64,000 nt of DNA from Pedobacter roseus (GTDB lineage: Bacteria > Bacteroidota > Bacteroidia > Sphingobacteriales > Sphingobacteriaceae). Both the position numbers and the translations under genes were made by a program. The DNA is taken from the NCBI RefSeq assembly GCF_014395225.1, contig NZ_CP060723.1, positions 744,001 through 808,000 of the forward strand, in the 5' to 3' direction. Below are positions 8,413 to 17,290 of this stretch, piece after piece. Below the pieces are notes generated by a model that saw only the letters and a list, made by a program, of their open reading frames with translations, ran no database searches and had not been told where the DNA came from. Within the stretch, counting starts at the first letter, position 1. Every line of letters begins with the position of its first letter.

Positions 8413-8420
8413 CTAGAGAT

Positions 8421-8864
8421 ATGGAAATTATTTTAAAACAAGATATTAAAGGCCTTGGTGAGAAAGATGATGTAGTTACAGTAAAGCCAGGTTATGGCCG
8501 TAACTATTTAATCCCTCAAGGATTTGGAGCATTAGCTACTTCTTCTGCTAAAAAAGTTTTAGCTGAAAATTTAAAGCAAGCTGCTTTTAAACAAGATAAA
8601 ATTAAGAAAGATGCTGAAGGTGTTGCTGAGCGTTTAACTGATGTTAAACTTTCAATCGGTGCTAAAGCTGGCGAAAGCGGAAAAATCTTTGGAGCGGTTA
8701 ACACCATCCAGATTGCTGAAGCATTAAAAGCGCAAGGCTTTGATGTTGACCGTCGTCGTATCACTTTCGAAACTGAACCTAAATTTGTTGGCGAATATGT
8801 TGCTAACTTAAACTTACACAAAGAAGTTAAAGTTCAGGTTCCTTTCGAAGTAATTGCTGAATAA
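8421..8864 (+). CDS. rplI: 50S ribosomal protein bL9
   Basis: 147 residues. The N-terminal rRNA-binding domain has the bL9 signature GLGEKDDVVTVKPGYGRNYL, followed by the long connecting helix (about 45-75) and the C-terminal domain (KAGESGKIFGAVNTIQIAEAL, HKEVKVQVPFEV). Last gene of the rpsF-rpsR-rplI operon and followed by a perfect terminator. Confidence 0.98.
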   Translation: MEIILKQDIKGLGEKDDVVTVKPGYGRNYLIPQGFGALATSSAKKVLAENLKQAAFKQDKIKKDAEGVAERLTDVKLSIGAKAGESGKIFGAVNTIQIAEALKAQGFDVDRRRITFETEPKFVGEYVANLNLHKEVKVQVPFEVIAE

Positions 8865-8884
8865 GCATTCTTTAAAGAATCAAT

Positions 8885-8917
8885 AAAAAGTCCCGATGAA
8901 AATCGGGACTTTTTTTA
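8885..8917 (+). terminator. Rho-independent terminator of the rpsF operon
   Basis: A 13-bp perfect stem (AAAAAGTCCCGAT at 8885-8897 with ATCGGGACTTTTT at 8902-8914), GAAA tetraloop and a T run to 8917. Confidence 0.9.
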
Positions 8918-8954
8918 TGGAAAATGGATAAGGTACGATGGATGATGTTGTGAT

Positions 8955-10310
8955 TTACAGAGACTGATTTATTAACCATTCAGCATATTCTGCTATGCGC
9001 GTTCCCAGATAGTACGGAAGATTTAGCAAGAGATATGGCTTGCCAGTTGGAGTAATTGTTTTTTCTAATTTAAATTCACCACCATATACCCTAATGGCAA
9101 AAGGATGCGCTGATGCATCTATAAATTGATGAAGTGATCTTAAGCTTCCTGTACTGCCTGATTTGATTTCTATTGGTATTACTATTTTTTTATAAGCATA
9201 AATTAAATCAACTTCTGCATCAGACTGTTTTTTATCCCTTACCCAAAAATTAGGCTTATGTGAGGATATATGCTCTGTCGAGATCAATTCCTGGGTTAAT
9301 AGATGTGGTATAACCGCACCTTTATAAGCCGTGCTCAAATCATCAAGCGCGAGCATTTCGCCCTGTATACCCAAGGAGTAGTTGATTAATCCTGTGTCTA
9401 AAAATTGTAGCCTGGGTGATTTTTTTAAATCAGGAATAATTGGCACTTCGGTATCGGTAGATGGGTATATTAACCTGATAATTTTTGCATCGTCCAATAT
9501 CCTAAAAGCTTCGCCAACCTCTCTCGATTTATAGTTCGAATTGCCAAAGCCTTGAAATACTACACGCTTATCGAGGAAAAGGTGGGCACTGCCTATAATA
9601 TGATTGATTGTTCTTCTTGCTGTATCGTTTTGGGTGTATTTCTCGATGTCGTTTTTATAGGTTGCCCAAATGCTTTCATAAACAATCGGCAAATCGGAGA
9701 GGCTGTGCTCTTCTATGTCGGTTTTAACTACCTCTGGCATACCTCCGATAATTGCATACCGATGAAAAGCTTTTAACAATAATTTGTGTGCAACATTTTT
9801 TACCGGAGTTTGAAGCAGATACTTTAATAAATCATTTTTTTGATTAGCCTGAAGGTATTCTTGAAAATTTAAAGGATACAGATATAAAAATTCAACCCTG
9901 CCAACCGGAAAACTTGCTACCTTTTGCAGTATAAACTCTAAAAGCGAGCCGGCACTGATCACATGTAATTCGGGAATTTCTTCATAAAAGTACCTTAGCA
10001 TTTGGATTGCTTTTGCACTTTCCTGGATTTCGTCAATAAATAGTAGTGTTTCGTTTATTTTATCTGATTGAAGGTCATGGCCCAGGAACAGCGCTTCAAT
10101 AATGCTTTGTACGTCGTCAAAATCATCAAAATACTGACGATGTGCAGATTTCTCCAGATTTAGAAAAATAGCAGTAGGATAGCTTTTTGCAAAATCTTTT
10201 ATCAGCGTTGTCTTTCCAACTTGACGTGCCCCTCGGATGATTAGAGGTTTCCTGTTTTTGCTGTTTTTCCATTGAATTAAACTGTTTTCAATGGATCGTT
10301 TAAATGTCAT
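8955..10310 (-). CDS. AAA-family ATPase with DUF4143 domain
   Basis: 451 residues. The N-terminal AAA_14 domain has Walker A GARQVGKTT at 27-35 and Walker B LLFIDEIQES (D93, E94), preceded by the usual IIRGARQVGKTTL context. The C-terminal part carries a DUF4143 domain (WVRDKKQSDAEVDLIY, IPIEIKSG), whose E-V-D...E-I-K pattern resembles a PD-(D/E)xK nuclease core. These proteins are widespread and often horizontally mobile, but their role is not established; proposals include defence or regulation. It stands alone behind three 33-bp-spaced direct repeats that lie over its probable promoter. Confidence 0.9.
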   Translation of the reverse strand: MTFKRSIENSLIQWKNSKNRKPLIIRGARQVGKTTLIKDFAKSYPTAIFLNLEKSAHRQYFDDFDDVQSIIEALFLGHDLQSDKINETLLFIDEIQESAKAIQMLRYFYEEIPELHVISAGSLLEFILQKVASFPVGRVEFLYLYPLNFQEYLQANQKNDLLKYLLQTPVKNVAHKLLLKAFHRYAIIGGMPEVVKTDIEEHSLSDLPIVYESIWATYKNDIEKYTQNDTARRTINHIIGSAHLFLDKRVVFQGFGNSNYKSREVGEAFRILDDAKIIRLIYPSTDTEVPIIPDLKKSPRLQFLDTGLINYSLGIQGEMLALDDLSTAYKGAVIPHLLTQELISTEHISSHKPNFWVRDKKQSDAEVDLIYAYKKIVIPIEIKSGSTGSLRSLHQFIDASAHPFAIRVYGGEFKLEKTITPTGKPYLLLNLPYYLGTRIAEYAEWLINQSL

Positions 10311-10321
10311 TTTCAGTGATA

Positions 10322-10402
10322 TTGTAACAAAGTCAGCCCAAATATACTAAAACTTTGTAACAAAGTCAGGGCATATTCTGATAAATATTGTAACAAAGTC
10401 AG
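10322..10402. repeat. Three 15-bp direct repeats with exact 33-bp period upstream of the DUF4143 ATPase
   Basis: TTGTAACAAAGTCAG occurs at 10322-10336, 10355-10369 and 10388-10402, each 33 bp apart, and a degraded copy (TTGTAACTCAG) lies at 10428. A TAnnTTTG-like -10 element (TATATTTG on the minus strand, 10339-10346) lies between the first and second copies, so the repeats straddle the likely promoter of the ATPase gene that starts at 10310. 33 bp is about three helical turns, as expected for regulator sites on one face. Confidence 0.7.
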
Positions 10403-10565
10403 GTCATGTTGTTTTATTGATAATATTTTGTAACTCAGAATAGTTTCTGATGCATTAAATTCGGATAATCTCTGGGAAATCATTATTGATCTTCCAAAGG
10501 TATAGATGGATAATGAAATTGGGTTAGCCCATCTTCCTTTATCCATCTCACATCTTCCATCCTTA

Positions 10566-11264
10566 CTATCCTTTCGGCGTTGTTGGTCTGATTTCTACTT
10601 TGCTTGGTAGTGTTCTTGCTGGCATGGCCAGTAAATCAACAATCAGTTTTCCCATATCTTCCGGCTGGATTTTCCAGGCGTCGCTTTCGTTATCCGGTTG
10701 GTGATCGTTAAAATGGCTCGCTACCGAACCTGGCATAATGGTACTCACTTTTACGCCATATTTTCTTAAATCGAGCATTACCGATTGTGTAAATCCTGTT
10801 AAACCAAATTTACTCGCGTTATAGGCAGAGCCTCCTGCAAAAAAGTTGGTGCCTGCCAAACTCGAAATGGTAAAAATATGTCCTTTGCTCTTTTTAATTT
10901 CATTTACCGATGCTTTAATGCTGTAAAAAACACCTGTTAAATTGGTATCTATCGTTTCTTTCCATAAATCAACGCTCAATTCATCGATCGGTGCGAAATG
11001 TCCAACGCCTGCATTGGCAATCAGTACATCCAATTGTCCCCATTTTTCGATAATCAGGTTAATGGCTTCCTGTTGAGAATTAAAATCTGCAACATTGGCT
11101 TCAATGGCCAGTACATCTCCATAAGCCACCAGGTTGGAGGCGGCCTGGTTTGCGCTATCTATTGTTCTGCTCGTAATGGCAACTTTATAACCGTCTTTTA
11201 AAAGGGCCTCGGCAATACCGAAACCGATTCCTTTACTTCCTCCTGTAATTAATGCAACTTTCAT
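10566..11264 (-). CDS. Short-chain dehydrogenase/reductase
   Basis: 232 residues of classical SDR type. The NAD(P)-binding motif TGGSKGIG is at 7-14, NAGVG at about 84-88, and the catalytic residues are Ser134 or 135, Tyr148 and Lys152 (SAYNASK). R33 after the second strand suggests NADPH. The closest familiar names are 3-ketoacyl-ACP reductase or sepiapterin reductase-like enzymes, but the substrate cannot be assigned. It is followed in the same direction, about 30 bases upstream on the map, by the DUF1080 gene and may share its transcript. Confidence 0.88.
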   Translation of the reverse strand: MKVALITGGSKGIGFGIAEALLKDGYKVAITSRTIDSANQAASNLVAYGDVLAIEANVADFNSQQEAINLIIEKWGQLDVLIANAGVGHFAPIDELSVDLWKETIDTNLTGVFYSIKASVNEIKKSKGHIFTISSLAGTNFFAGGSAYNASKFGLTGFTQSVMLDLRKYGVKVSTIMPGSVASHFNDHQPDNESDAWKIQPEDMGKLIVDLLAMPARTLPSKVEIRPTTPKG

Positions 11265-11294
11265 GTTCTTGTAACGTATGATATCGAAAAATGT

Positions 11295-12104
11295 TTATTT
11301 TGATTTTTTCTTGTTGTGATCTGGCAGTTCCATGATCTGGATATCTTTAAAATCTACGGGCTGACCTTCACTTTGCAAAGCGATAAATCCTGCTGTAAGT
11401 GCTTTACCGTCAATTTTGATTTTAGGATCGTAGCGGTTGGCTACTCCGCCACCAATCTGTGGTTTACTATATTGTAAAACCGTATCGCCGTTGATGATGT
11501 GCGTAACCAGTGAGTCGCCCATTACAATCAGTTCAGCAGATACCCATTGGTCACCATCGTATGTTTTTGATTTAGAATCTAAACAATGACCATCATATAG
11601 CTTTCCCTGATAGAAAATATCTGTACCCGGAGAACACATGTTACCCGTTGGCCGCGGCCTGCCGTCGCTTAAGCCACCCAAAAGCTGCATCTCGATAGAA
11701 ATTGGCCAATCCTGCTCTTTTGGCATCGTTTTAGGGTCTTGCGAATGGAACATTACACCGCTATTGCGCAGCGTGTAACTTGGAGCACCTTTTTGCAGTT
11801 CGCCAACAAAGCGGTATTTCAGTTTGAGGCGATAATAAGAAAAAGGTGTTTTGTAATAAAGATGGCCAAACTGATCATTAAAATCGCCATATTGATCATA
11901 ACGTACCTGTATTATACCATCAACCACCCTGAAAGTGTTTCCATAATTCACATTATAATCATGGTGATGGATTTTTACATTCCAATCTTTAATATCTTTT
12001 CCGTTAAAAAGTGTAACCCACTTTTCTGAATTGTTATTGATGTTTTTGGTGGTGCTACAGCCCCATAAAGTTAGGGCGAAAAGTAGATAGCTTAGTTTTT
12101 TCAT
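11295..12104 (-). CDS. DUF1080 (3-keto-disaccharide hydrolase family) lipoprotein
   Basis: 269 residues with a lipoprotein signal (MKKLSYLLFALTLWGC, Cys16). The body shows the DUF1080 concanavalin-like fold: WVTLFNGKDIKDWNVKIH at the start, YYRLKLKYRFVG, NSGVMFHSQ and a terminal IALQSEGQPVDFKDI strand. Members of this family (now called 3-keto-disaccharide hydrolases) act on 3-keto-glycosides or glucans in the periplasm or at the surface. No 3-dehydrogenase partner gene is adjacent. Same direction as the SDR gene, 30 bp apart. Confidence 0.9.
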   Translation of the reverse strand: MKKLSYLLFALTLWGCSTTKNINNNSEKWVTLFNGKDIKDWNVKIHHHDYNVNYGNTFRVVDGIIQVRYDQYGDFNDQFGHLYYKTPFSYYRLKLKYRFVGELQKGAPSYTLRNSGVMFHSQDPKTMPKEQDWPISIEMQLLGGLSDGRPRPTGNMCSPGTDIFYQGKLYDGHCLDSKSKTYDGDQWVSAELIVMGDSLVTHIINGDTVLQYSKPQIGGGVANRYDPKIKIDGKALTAGFIALQSEGQPVDFKDIQIMELPDHNKKKSK

Positions 12105-12166
12105 TTGGTTAAAGTTGATTTCCGGTATCTGTGTTAGTTCTTTAATTGGTCAATCATAAATTTTAT

Positions 12167-12880
12167 TTATCGCTTAGGCTTCTTAATAATTTTACAGCAA
12201 TTACCGCTATTGTCCATAAAGTTAGATAAGTGTATTCCATTTTCCTTTATATCTGCTTTTATTGCGAGTAAACTATCGAATTTGACCATACCATTTCTGA
12301 TTTCATAAAATTCGGATGGGTTATAGTAAATAGAATCGGGATGCTCAGGAACCTCAGTAAGGTCGAAACCACCGTATTCGAGAAACCCGTCGTGATCAAT
12401 GTCGGTAAATGGAGCTGGCCCGCCTCCCTGATTTTTGTCGTTATATACACAGTCTGCAATAAATGTTACTTTGTTATCTTTGGTAATCGAGTAAGCAGTA
12501 ATGTAATTGAAATTAGGGCTTCCATCGTTTTCCAAAAATAGCAGCAACTTGCCTTTGCTTTTAATAACCCTGTTGTATTTACTTTCGTAAATAAAGTAAT
12601 GTGTGGTATCTAAATAAATTTGCTTGCCGTTAAGAAATATCGCCTCGTGGTAACGATCGTAATCCTTACTATCAAAATATACTCTTTTTATTCGGATACT
12701 ATCAGTGCCATCTATTTTAATGGTGAGTGGGTTATAAACAATATCTATTTTATTAGAATTGGGTAATTTATTGTTGATTACTGAAGCTGTTGGGGGAACC
12801 TTTTGTTGTTCCATTGGTTTTGGATTTCTGCATGCAATGAAGCAGAAGGATAATACAAGGGCGAAAATCAGTCTTATCAT
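12167..12880 (-). CDS. Lipoprotein with a putative calcium-loop repeat
   Basis: 237 residues beginning with a lipoprotein signal (MIRLIFALVLSFCFIAC). Residues near 160 read FTDIDHDGFLEYGG, a DxDxDGxxE loop of the kind that binds calcium in FG-GAP, dockerin or thrombospondin type 3 units. The rest is beta-rich with Asp/Tyr strands and ends in a basic tail with CC. No enzyme motif is seen. It lies 62 bp upstream of the DUF1080 gene in the same direction. Confidence 0.7.
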   Translation of the reverse strand: MIRLIFALVLSFCFIACRNPKPMEQQKVPPTASVINNKLPNSNKIDIVYNPLTIKIDGTDSIRIKRVYFDSKDYDRYHEAIFLNGKQIYLDTTHYFIYESKYNRVIKSKGKLLLFLENDGSPNFNYITAYSITKDNKVTFIADCVYNDKNQGGGPAPFTDIDHDGFLEYGGFDLTEVPEHPDSIYYNPSEFYEIRNGMVKFDSLLAIKADIKENGIHLSNFMDNSGNCCKIIKKPKR

Positions 12881-13135
12881 AAAACTAAGATATAAAAATG
12901 AAGGAGCATTAATTTACATTCTGTTTTTTGATACCAAAAAATCATAATTTTCCATCATCCATTTTACGTTTTACACTTTTTGACCATTAAGGAGTTAAGG
13001 ACATTAAGATTTAGCGACATATTTCTGGACGATTACTATTTGTTATTGAAAATTGATTATTGGTAATTATTTTATCATTGGTGATTCCCATCATCCATTT
13101 TCCATGTAAGATTTCACATCTTCCATCCCTTTAAT

Positions 13136-13143
13136 TAACTTTG
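13136..13143 (+). promoter_or_regulatory. TAnnTTTG element just before mtgA
   Basis: TAACTTTG matches the Bacteroidota -7 element but ends only 4 bases before the mtgA ATG at 13148, so transcription from it would give an almost leaderless message. No clear -33 TTG is seen 19 bp upstream, which makes the call weak. Confidence 0.35.
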
Positions 13144-13147
13144 GCGC

Positions 13148-13876
13148 ATGGCAAAAACCCGGACAACCAGAACAAAAAGCAAAGCAAAACATCCACTTTT
13201 AAAAAAGATCACCAATATTGCAACAAAGGTATTTTTATATTTTTTGCTGGTTTCTGTGTTTTGGGTTATTGCATTGCGGTTTATTAATCCTCCAATCACA
13301 CTTTTAATGGTGTTACGCAATATTGAGCGTAAAGCTGATGGCAAGCCTTTTAAAACGGAGAAAAAATGGGTGAAGTTTGATGATATGTCTGATAATATGA
13401 AAAGGGCAGCAGTATCGGCTGAAGATCAGCTCTTTTTAAAGCATATCGGCTTTGATATGAAAGCCATTGAAAAAGCTTTTGCCAGCAACGCTAAAGGAAA
13501 GAAAGTAAAGGGTGGAAGTACGATTTCACAACAGACCGCGAAAAATGTTTTTTTGTGGCCAGGGCGGTCATGGATCAGGAAAGGTTTTGAGGCTTATTTT
13601 ACACTTTTGATTGAGCTCTTCTGGAGCAAAGAAAGAATTTTAGAGGTGTATTTAAATGTAATTGAAATGGGCGACGGCATTTATGGTGCAGAAGCCGCTT
13701 CGCAGGAGTATTATGGTAAATCTTGTACTAAATTAACCAAGAAACAGGCTGCTTTGATTGCCTCCTGCTTCCCAAATCCAAGAAGATGGACGCCTAAAAA
13801 CGCCACACCTTACATCAGGCACCGCCAATATCTGATTTTAAGAAATATGAACAGGTTGGGACCGTTGGATTTTTAA
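13148..13876 (+). CDS. mtgA: Monofunctional peptidoglycan glycosyltransferase
   Basis: 242 residues, the size of MtgA. After a basic N-terminus and one membrane helix (about 26-45), the GT51 domain shows motif 1 with catalytic Glu92 (SAEDQLFLKHIGFD), motif 2 KGGSTISQQTAKNVFL at 121-136, motif 3 KERILEVYLNVIEMGDGIYG and motif 4 AALIASCFPNPRRWTP. It polymerises lipid II into glycan strands at the inner membrane and has no transpeptidase domain. It stands alone, with a TAACTTTG element directly before the ATG. Confidence 0.95.
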   Translation: MAKTRTTRTKSKAKHPLLKKITNIATKVFLYFLLVSVFWVIALRFINPPITLLMVLRNIERKADGKPFKTEKKWVKFDDMSDNMKRAAVSAEDQLFLKHIGFDMKAIEKAFASNAKGKKVKGGSTISQQTAKNVFLWPGRSWIRKGFEAYFTLLIELFWSKERILEVYLNVIEMGDGIYGAEAASQEYYGKSCTKLTKKQAALIASCFPNPRRWTPKNATPYIRHRQYLILRNMNRLGPLDF

Positions 13877-13950
13877 TGTAAGATGTTTAATGTGAAATGG
13901 CTAATGGAAGCACAGTTTCCTTCCATCATCCATCTTACATTTTCCGTCTA

Positions 13951-16365
13951 TTAATCGTGATCTTTGTTCCACCTAATCTTAATCCCGCCTTTTTCGTCAT
14001 CTACGGCTTTTAAATGGAGTACAATGCCTCGCATACGGGCTTCTCTTTTTTCTGCCTTAGTCAGGTTTTCGTCGCCTTTAGGATTTCTTAAAGGAATATC
14101 CATGGCCACATTTGTACCGGTACCCAAAGCATAGGTGCCTTTAACATTAAAGTTTAAAGCACTAGAATTTATCTGCATTGGGCTGATTTCGACTTTATCC
14201 CCTCTGATATTTAGCGTTCCATCCAGGTTTTTGATTTCTACGTTTGATAAGTTCCGGTTTGCGAAGGCAAATTTTCCAACTTTTACCATTGGGTCAAAAT
14301 TAACAAGGGCGGCATTGTTCAGGTTAAATACCACTTTGCCATTTATTGATCGTGGAAGAATTTTTCCGGTGTGTGATATGCGTCCCGAAATGTTGACCAG
14401 CGAAGAAAGATAACCTTTTAAATTTTTGTTGGTAATGGTTTTCTGTCCGAAATTATCGAAAGAGTAAAAGAAATCTTTAACGCTAACATGGCTAATTTTC
14501 GAATTGATTTTAAAGCTGTTTGAAGCAGCTTCCTGCATAATGTTCCCATCTAGCGATAGTTGCCCTCCTGCGTGGGCTACACTGATTTTATTAAAAAATA
14601 TACCACCTCCACGTAATGAAATATCTGCATCAAGGTTGTTGGCGGTAAAATTATCGTAAATGGCTTTATCAACTGTTAAGCGGATGTTCATTTTAGAAAG
14701 TTCGAGTACATTACTCAATTCTTTAGAAACCACGCGTTTATTTCCGCTTGGTTTAGGCTTGTTGCTTGACCTCGGACCTAAAAAGGGTAAAAATTCCTTT
14801 AAATAAAGCTGTGGGCTCGACATTTTTAAATTCACCAGTATTTTATCAGGCGCGGTATAATATAAATTGGCAAAATTGGCAATGCTGCAGCTTACATTCA
14901 GCTCGCTTTTACCCAGTTGGAAGTGCCCGTTCTGGATGGATAAATCATTCTGGTTAAAGTTAATGTTTAAAGCACTTTTTACTAAATGAAGTTTTCTGGG
15001 AATATATAGGATATCGGCATCTGCAATCTGTATTTTGCCTGAAACTACTGGTTTGGTGAATCTGAAATTATCGATATCGGCCTGGCAATACAACCTTAGA
15101 TTAGCCGTTCCGTTTTTAAATTCGAAATCATTTGTACCTAAAGAATTATTTAAGTTGGATAAAGGAAATTGCGAAGTAACCAATCCCGTCGCAATTGGCC
15201 GGGCGAGGTTATTTACCGTAAAAGTGTCTATTTTAAGCGGTGCGTTGAAGTATTTGGCGGTGAGTTTATGAAATTTGATGGAAGAATTCTCATCACCAAT
15301 AATACCGCCAGCGGTATCCCGGTTGGTGAAAGATCCGTCAAAGTTACAGGCCGTTAATTTACCTGCCGGAATAGAAACGATATTGTCACGCACTTTAATG
15401 CCTACTTTGATCAAAGGATCACCGTATTTTCCTGATCCATCATCGATGATGTTCCCTCGGATGTCGATTGGTTTTTCGATACCAAACTTTAAGAGTTTAG
15501 ATGAAATATTAGGCGATAGCAGTAAGGCTACATCCCTGAATAAAATATCATCAACGGCAATGCTAATGGCAAAAGCAGATTTAGCCAGGTCTATTTTTGC
15601 GCCTATTTTAAAAGGATGACCACCAATATTTAAAACTTCAGGTTTTAAAATTACCGCATCCAAATCACGGCTATAATGTGCCAGTAAGGTTCCATCCAGG
15701 GTTTTGTCTTTTAAAAAGCTTCCCTTCCGGGTATTAAAAGCGAAATTGTTTACCTTGGTTTTTAATTTTATTTTGCCCGTCCAGCCGCTATCCGGGTATT
15801 CCATTCTGCCCTGGATCTGATCGATATCAAAGTTGAAAAGTTTAAACCTCTTTTTGTTATCGAGTATCAAACTCACTTTATTGAAATCTATTTTCTTTAC
15901 CTCCAGCGCGGACGATTTTGGTGATGATTTTTTATCGGTTTTGGGTTTGCTCTTAAAAATACTGGTATTGCTATATCCTGTAGAATCAGTGTATATATAG
16001 ATGGAGGCATTATTTATGGCTATCTGTTTAATATTGATATTACCTACAATAAGCGATAGCACGTTTAATGATACGTCGATATCCTGCGCCTTTAACAGAT
16101 CGTGTTTATGCTGCGCCCATAGGCTATCCCTTAATAAAACGCCATTTAGCGATACAGAAACACCCGGAAAGCTTTTAAGAAGCGTTGGCTCCATGCTGGT
16201 AGCCGTAATCTGCCCGTTTAAATTTTTGTTCAGTTGCGAGAGGATAGAAGCCAGCACTTCTTTCTTATTTCGGCTAATGTAAAATGCACCCGCCAGCCAG
16301 GTTAATATAATCAGGACAACTAAAACCGATACGATTTTTAAAGAGATTTTGAGCCAGCGCTTCAT
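13951..16365 (-). CDS. AsmA-family (AsmA/TamB-like) envelope protein
   Basis: About 804 residues from the ATG at 16365 (MKRWLKISLKIVSVLVVLIIL), with another in-frame ATG at 16371. One N-terminal membrane helix (about 8-30) anchors a long periplasmic part made of repeating beta strands, as in AsmA and TamB: FNKVSLILDNKKRFKLFNFD, RPIATGLVTSQFPLSNLNNS, LDADISLRGGGIFFNKI. Such proteins form lipid-transfer bridges or assist outer-membrane assembly. The C-terminus is charged (RNPKGDENLTKAEKREARMR), a feature shared by Bacteroidota AsmA-C proteins. Monocistronic as far as can be seen. Confidence 0.85.
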   Translation of the reverse strand: MKRWLKISLKIVSVLVVLIILTWLAGAFYISRNKKEVLASILSQLNKNLNGQITATSMEPTLLKSFPGVSVSLNGVLLRDSLWAQHKHDLLKAQDIDVSLNVLSLIVGNINIKQIAINNASIYIYTDSTGYSNTSIFKSKPKTDKKSSPKSSALEVKKIDFNKVSLILDNKKRFKLFNFDIDQIQGRMEYPDSGWTGKIKLKTKVNNFAFNTRKGSFLKDKTLDGTLLAHYSRDLDAVILKPEVLNIGGHPFKIGAKIDLAKSAFAISIAVDDILFRDVALLLSPNISSKLLKFGIEKPIDIRGNIIDDGSGKYGDPLIKVGIKVRDNIVSIPAGKLTACNFDGSFTNRDTAGGIIGDENSSIKFHKLTAKYFNAPLKIDTFTVNNLARPIATGLVTSQFPLSNLNNSLGTNDFEFKNGTANLRLYCQADIDNFRFTKPVVSGKIQIADADILYIPRKLHLVKSALNINFNQNDLSIQNGHFQLGKSELNVSCSIANFANLYYTAPDKILVNLKMSSPQLYLKEFLPFLGPRSSNKPKPSGNKRVVSKELSNVLELSKMNIRLTVDKAIYDNFTANNLDADISLRGGGIFFNKISVAHAGGQLSLDGNIMQEAASNSFKINSKISHVSVKDFFYSFDNFGQKTITNKNLKGYLSSLVNISGRISHTGKILPRSINGKVVFNLNNAALVNFDPMVKVGKFAFANRNLSNVEIKNLDGTLNIRGDKVEISPMQINSSALNFNVKGTYALGTGTNVAMDIPLRNPKGDENLTKAEKREARMRGIVLHLKAVDDEKGGIKIRWNKDHD

Positions 16366-16467
16366 ACACATTATTTGATTTAACCAATATAATGTTTTTT
16401 AAAGGCTAATTGTTTGATTAGTAAAGAAAAATATCAGTATTAGGTGAGGTAGCTTTTTAAAAATTAT

Positions 16468-16755
16468 TTATTTTAAAAGTAATTCGAGGTCGGGATGGTA
16501 TTGTGAAGTTAAGAAATGCGTGATGGTGAAATCGGCGAGGCGGTGTTTGTAAAAAGGGTCTTCCATCAGTATTTTCTTTAAGGATTCCTCATCCTTGGCC
16601 AGTGCTAAAATAATTCCGCCGGTACGTGGCACTTTTCTGCCAGAGGCAACAAAAACGTTCTGTTCGTAATATTTTTTAAGGTACTGAACGTGCGCCTCCA
16701 TGTGCCCGTCCAGTTCTTCCAATGGAACAATATATTTAAGATCTACAATAAACAT
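16468..16755 (-). CDS. YciI-like protein
   Basis: 95 residues of the YCII family (ferredoxin-like dimeric fold): MFIVDLKYIVPLEELDGHMEAHVQYLKKYYEQ with the conserved His in the first helix, then RTGGIILA and DPFYKHRLADFTITHF. Members are small enzymes of poorly known chemistry; a dehalogenase-like or ring-cleavage role is known only for a few. It begins 5 bases after the stop of the next gene upstream (16761-17240), so the two form an operon. Confidence 0.85.
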   Translation of the reverse strand: MFIVDLKYIVPLEELDGHMEAHVQYLKKYYEQNVFVASGRKVPRTGGIILALAKDEESLKKILMEDPFYKHRLADFTITHFLTSQYHPDLELLLK

Positions 16756-16760
16756 AATGC

Positions 16761-17240
16761 TTATAATAAATGGGCAAAAACGGTAGAGTGCCAGCTATTT
16801 TGAAAAGGAACTTCCCATTTGGTTTCCAGTTCAGCCAAATTTTGAACCATGTTGTTAAATACAATGGTTTCCGGAGTGATCTGTTTAATATTTACCAGGG
16901 TTTCGAAATCTTCTTTACTGTTGACCACCACTTCTCCATTTACTTTGTAGGCCATATTAAAGCGGTTAAAAAGATCGACATGATATTCCTGTTCAATTTC
17001 CTTAATCAACCGCACAGAACTATCGATAGAGCATCCGGTTACGCCGGCCTGGCTTTCATCAACAGTAAGGATAATAAAAAAGCCATAACGGATTTCTGCT
17101 TTTGCCAGCAGTTCGTTTCCGTGTGCTTTCCACTGGTTGGTAAAACTAGCTAATTTGTTCAGGATCTCATTTTCTTCGTTAGAAGTAAACTTGCGATCAC
17201 TTTGGTATATCCAAACTCTTGATTGTGGAGAAAAACTCAT
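16761..17240 (-). CDS. Conserved Bacteroidota protein, often mislabelled ABC transporter ATPase
   Basis: 159 residues from the ATG at 17240 (MSFSPQSRVWIYQSDRKFT); an ATG two codons upstream is also in frame. The sequence (NQWKAHGNELLAKAEIRYGF, VDESQAGVTGCSIDSSVRLI, FNNMVQNLAELETKWEVPFQ, SWHSTVFA) is highly conserved in this phylum. In databases such proteins often carry the name ABC transporter ATPase, but no Walker A, signature or Walker B motif is present, so that name is not supported. The conserved Cys in GCSID and the invariant SWH could be functional. Operon with the YciI-like gene. Confidence 0.8.
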   Translation of the reverse strand: MSFSPQSRVWIYQSDRKFTSNEENEILNKLASFTNQWKAHGNELLAKAEIRYGFFIILTVDESQAGVTGCSIDSSVRLIKEIEQEYHVDLFNRFNMAYKVNGEVVVNSKEDFETLVNIKQITPETIVFNNMVQNLAELETKWEVPFQNSWHSTVFAHLL

Positions 17241-17290
17241 ATACAAATTTATGATTTTAATTAATTTGCTGCATTAAAAACGCTAACCTG

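Noticed and set aside
10313..10546. 77-codon ORF on the minus strand with LTLLQ repeats upstream of the DUF4143 ATPase
   Set aside because: The repeated LTLLQ is a direct translation of the three 33-bp DNA repeats. The rest has no protein-like pattern, and the repeats sit over a promoter. Taken as non-coding.
16761..17246. ABC transporter ATPase
   Set aside because: A name often attached to this family, but no Walker A, Walker B or signature motif is present.
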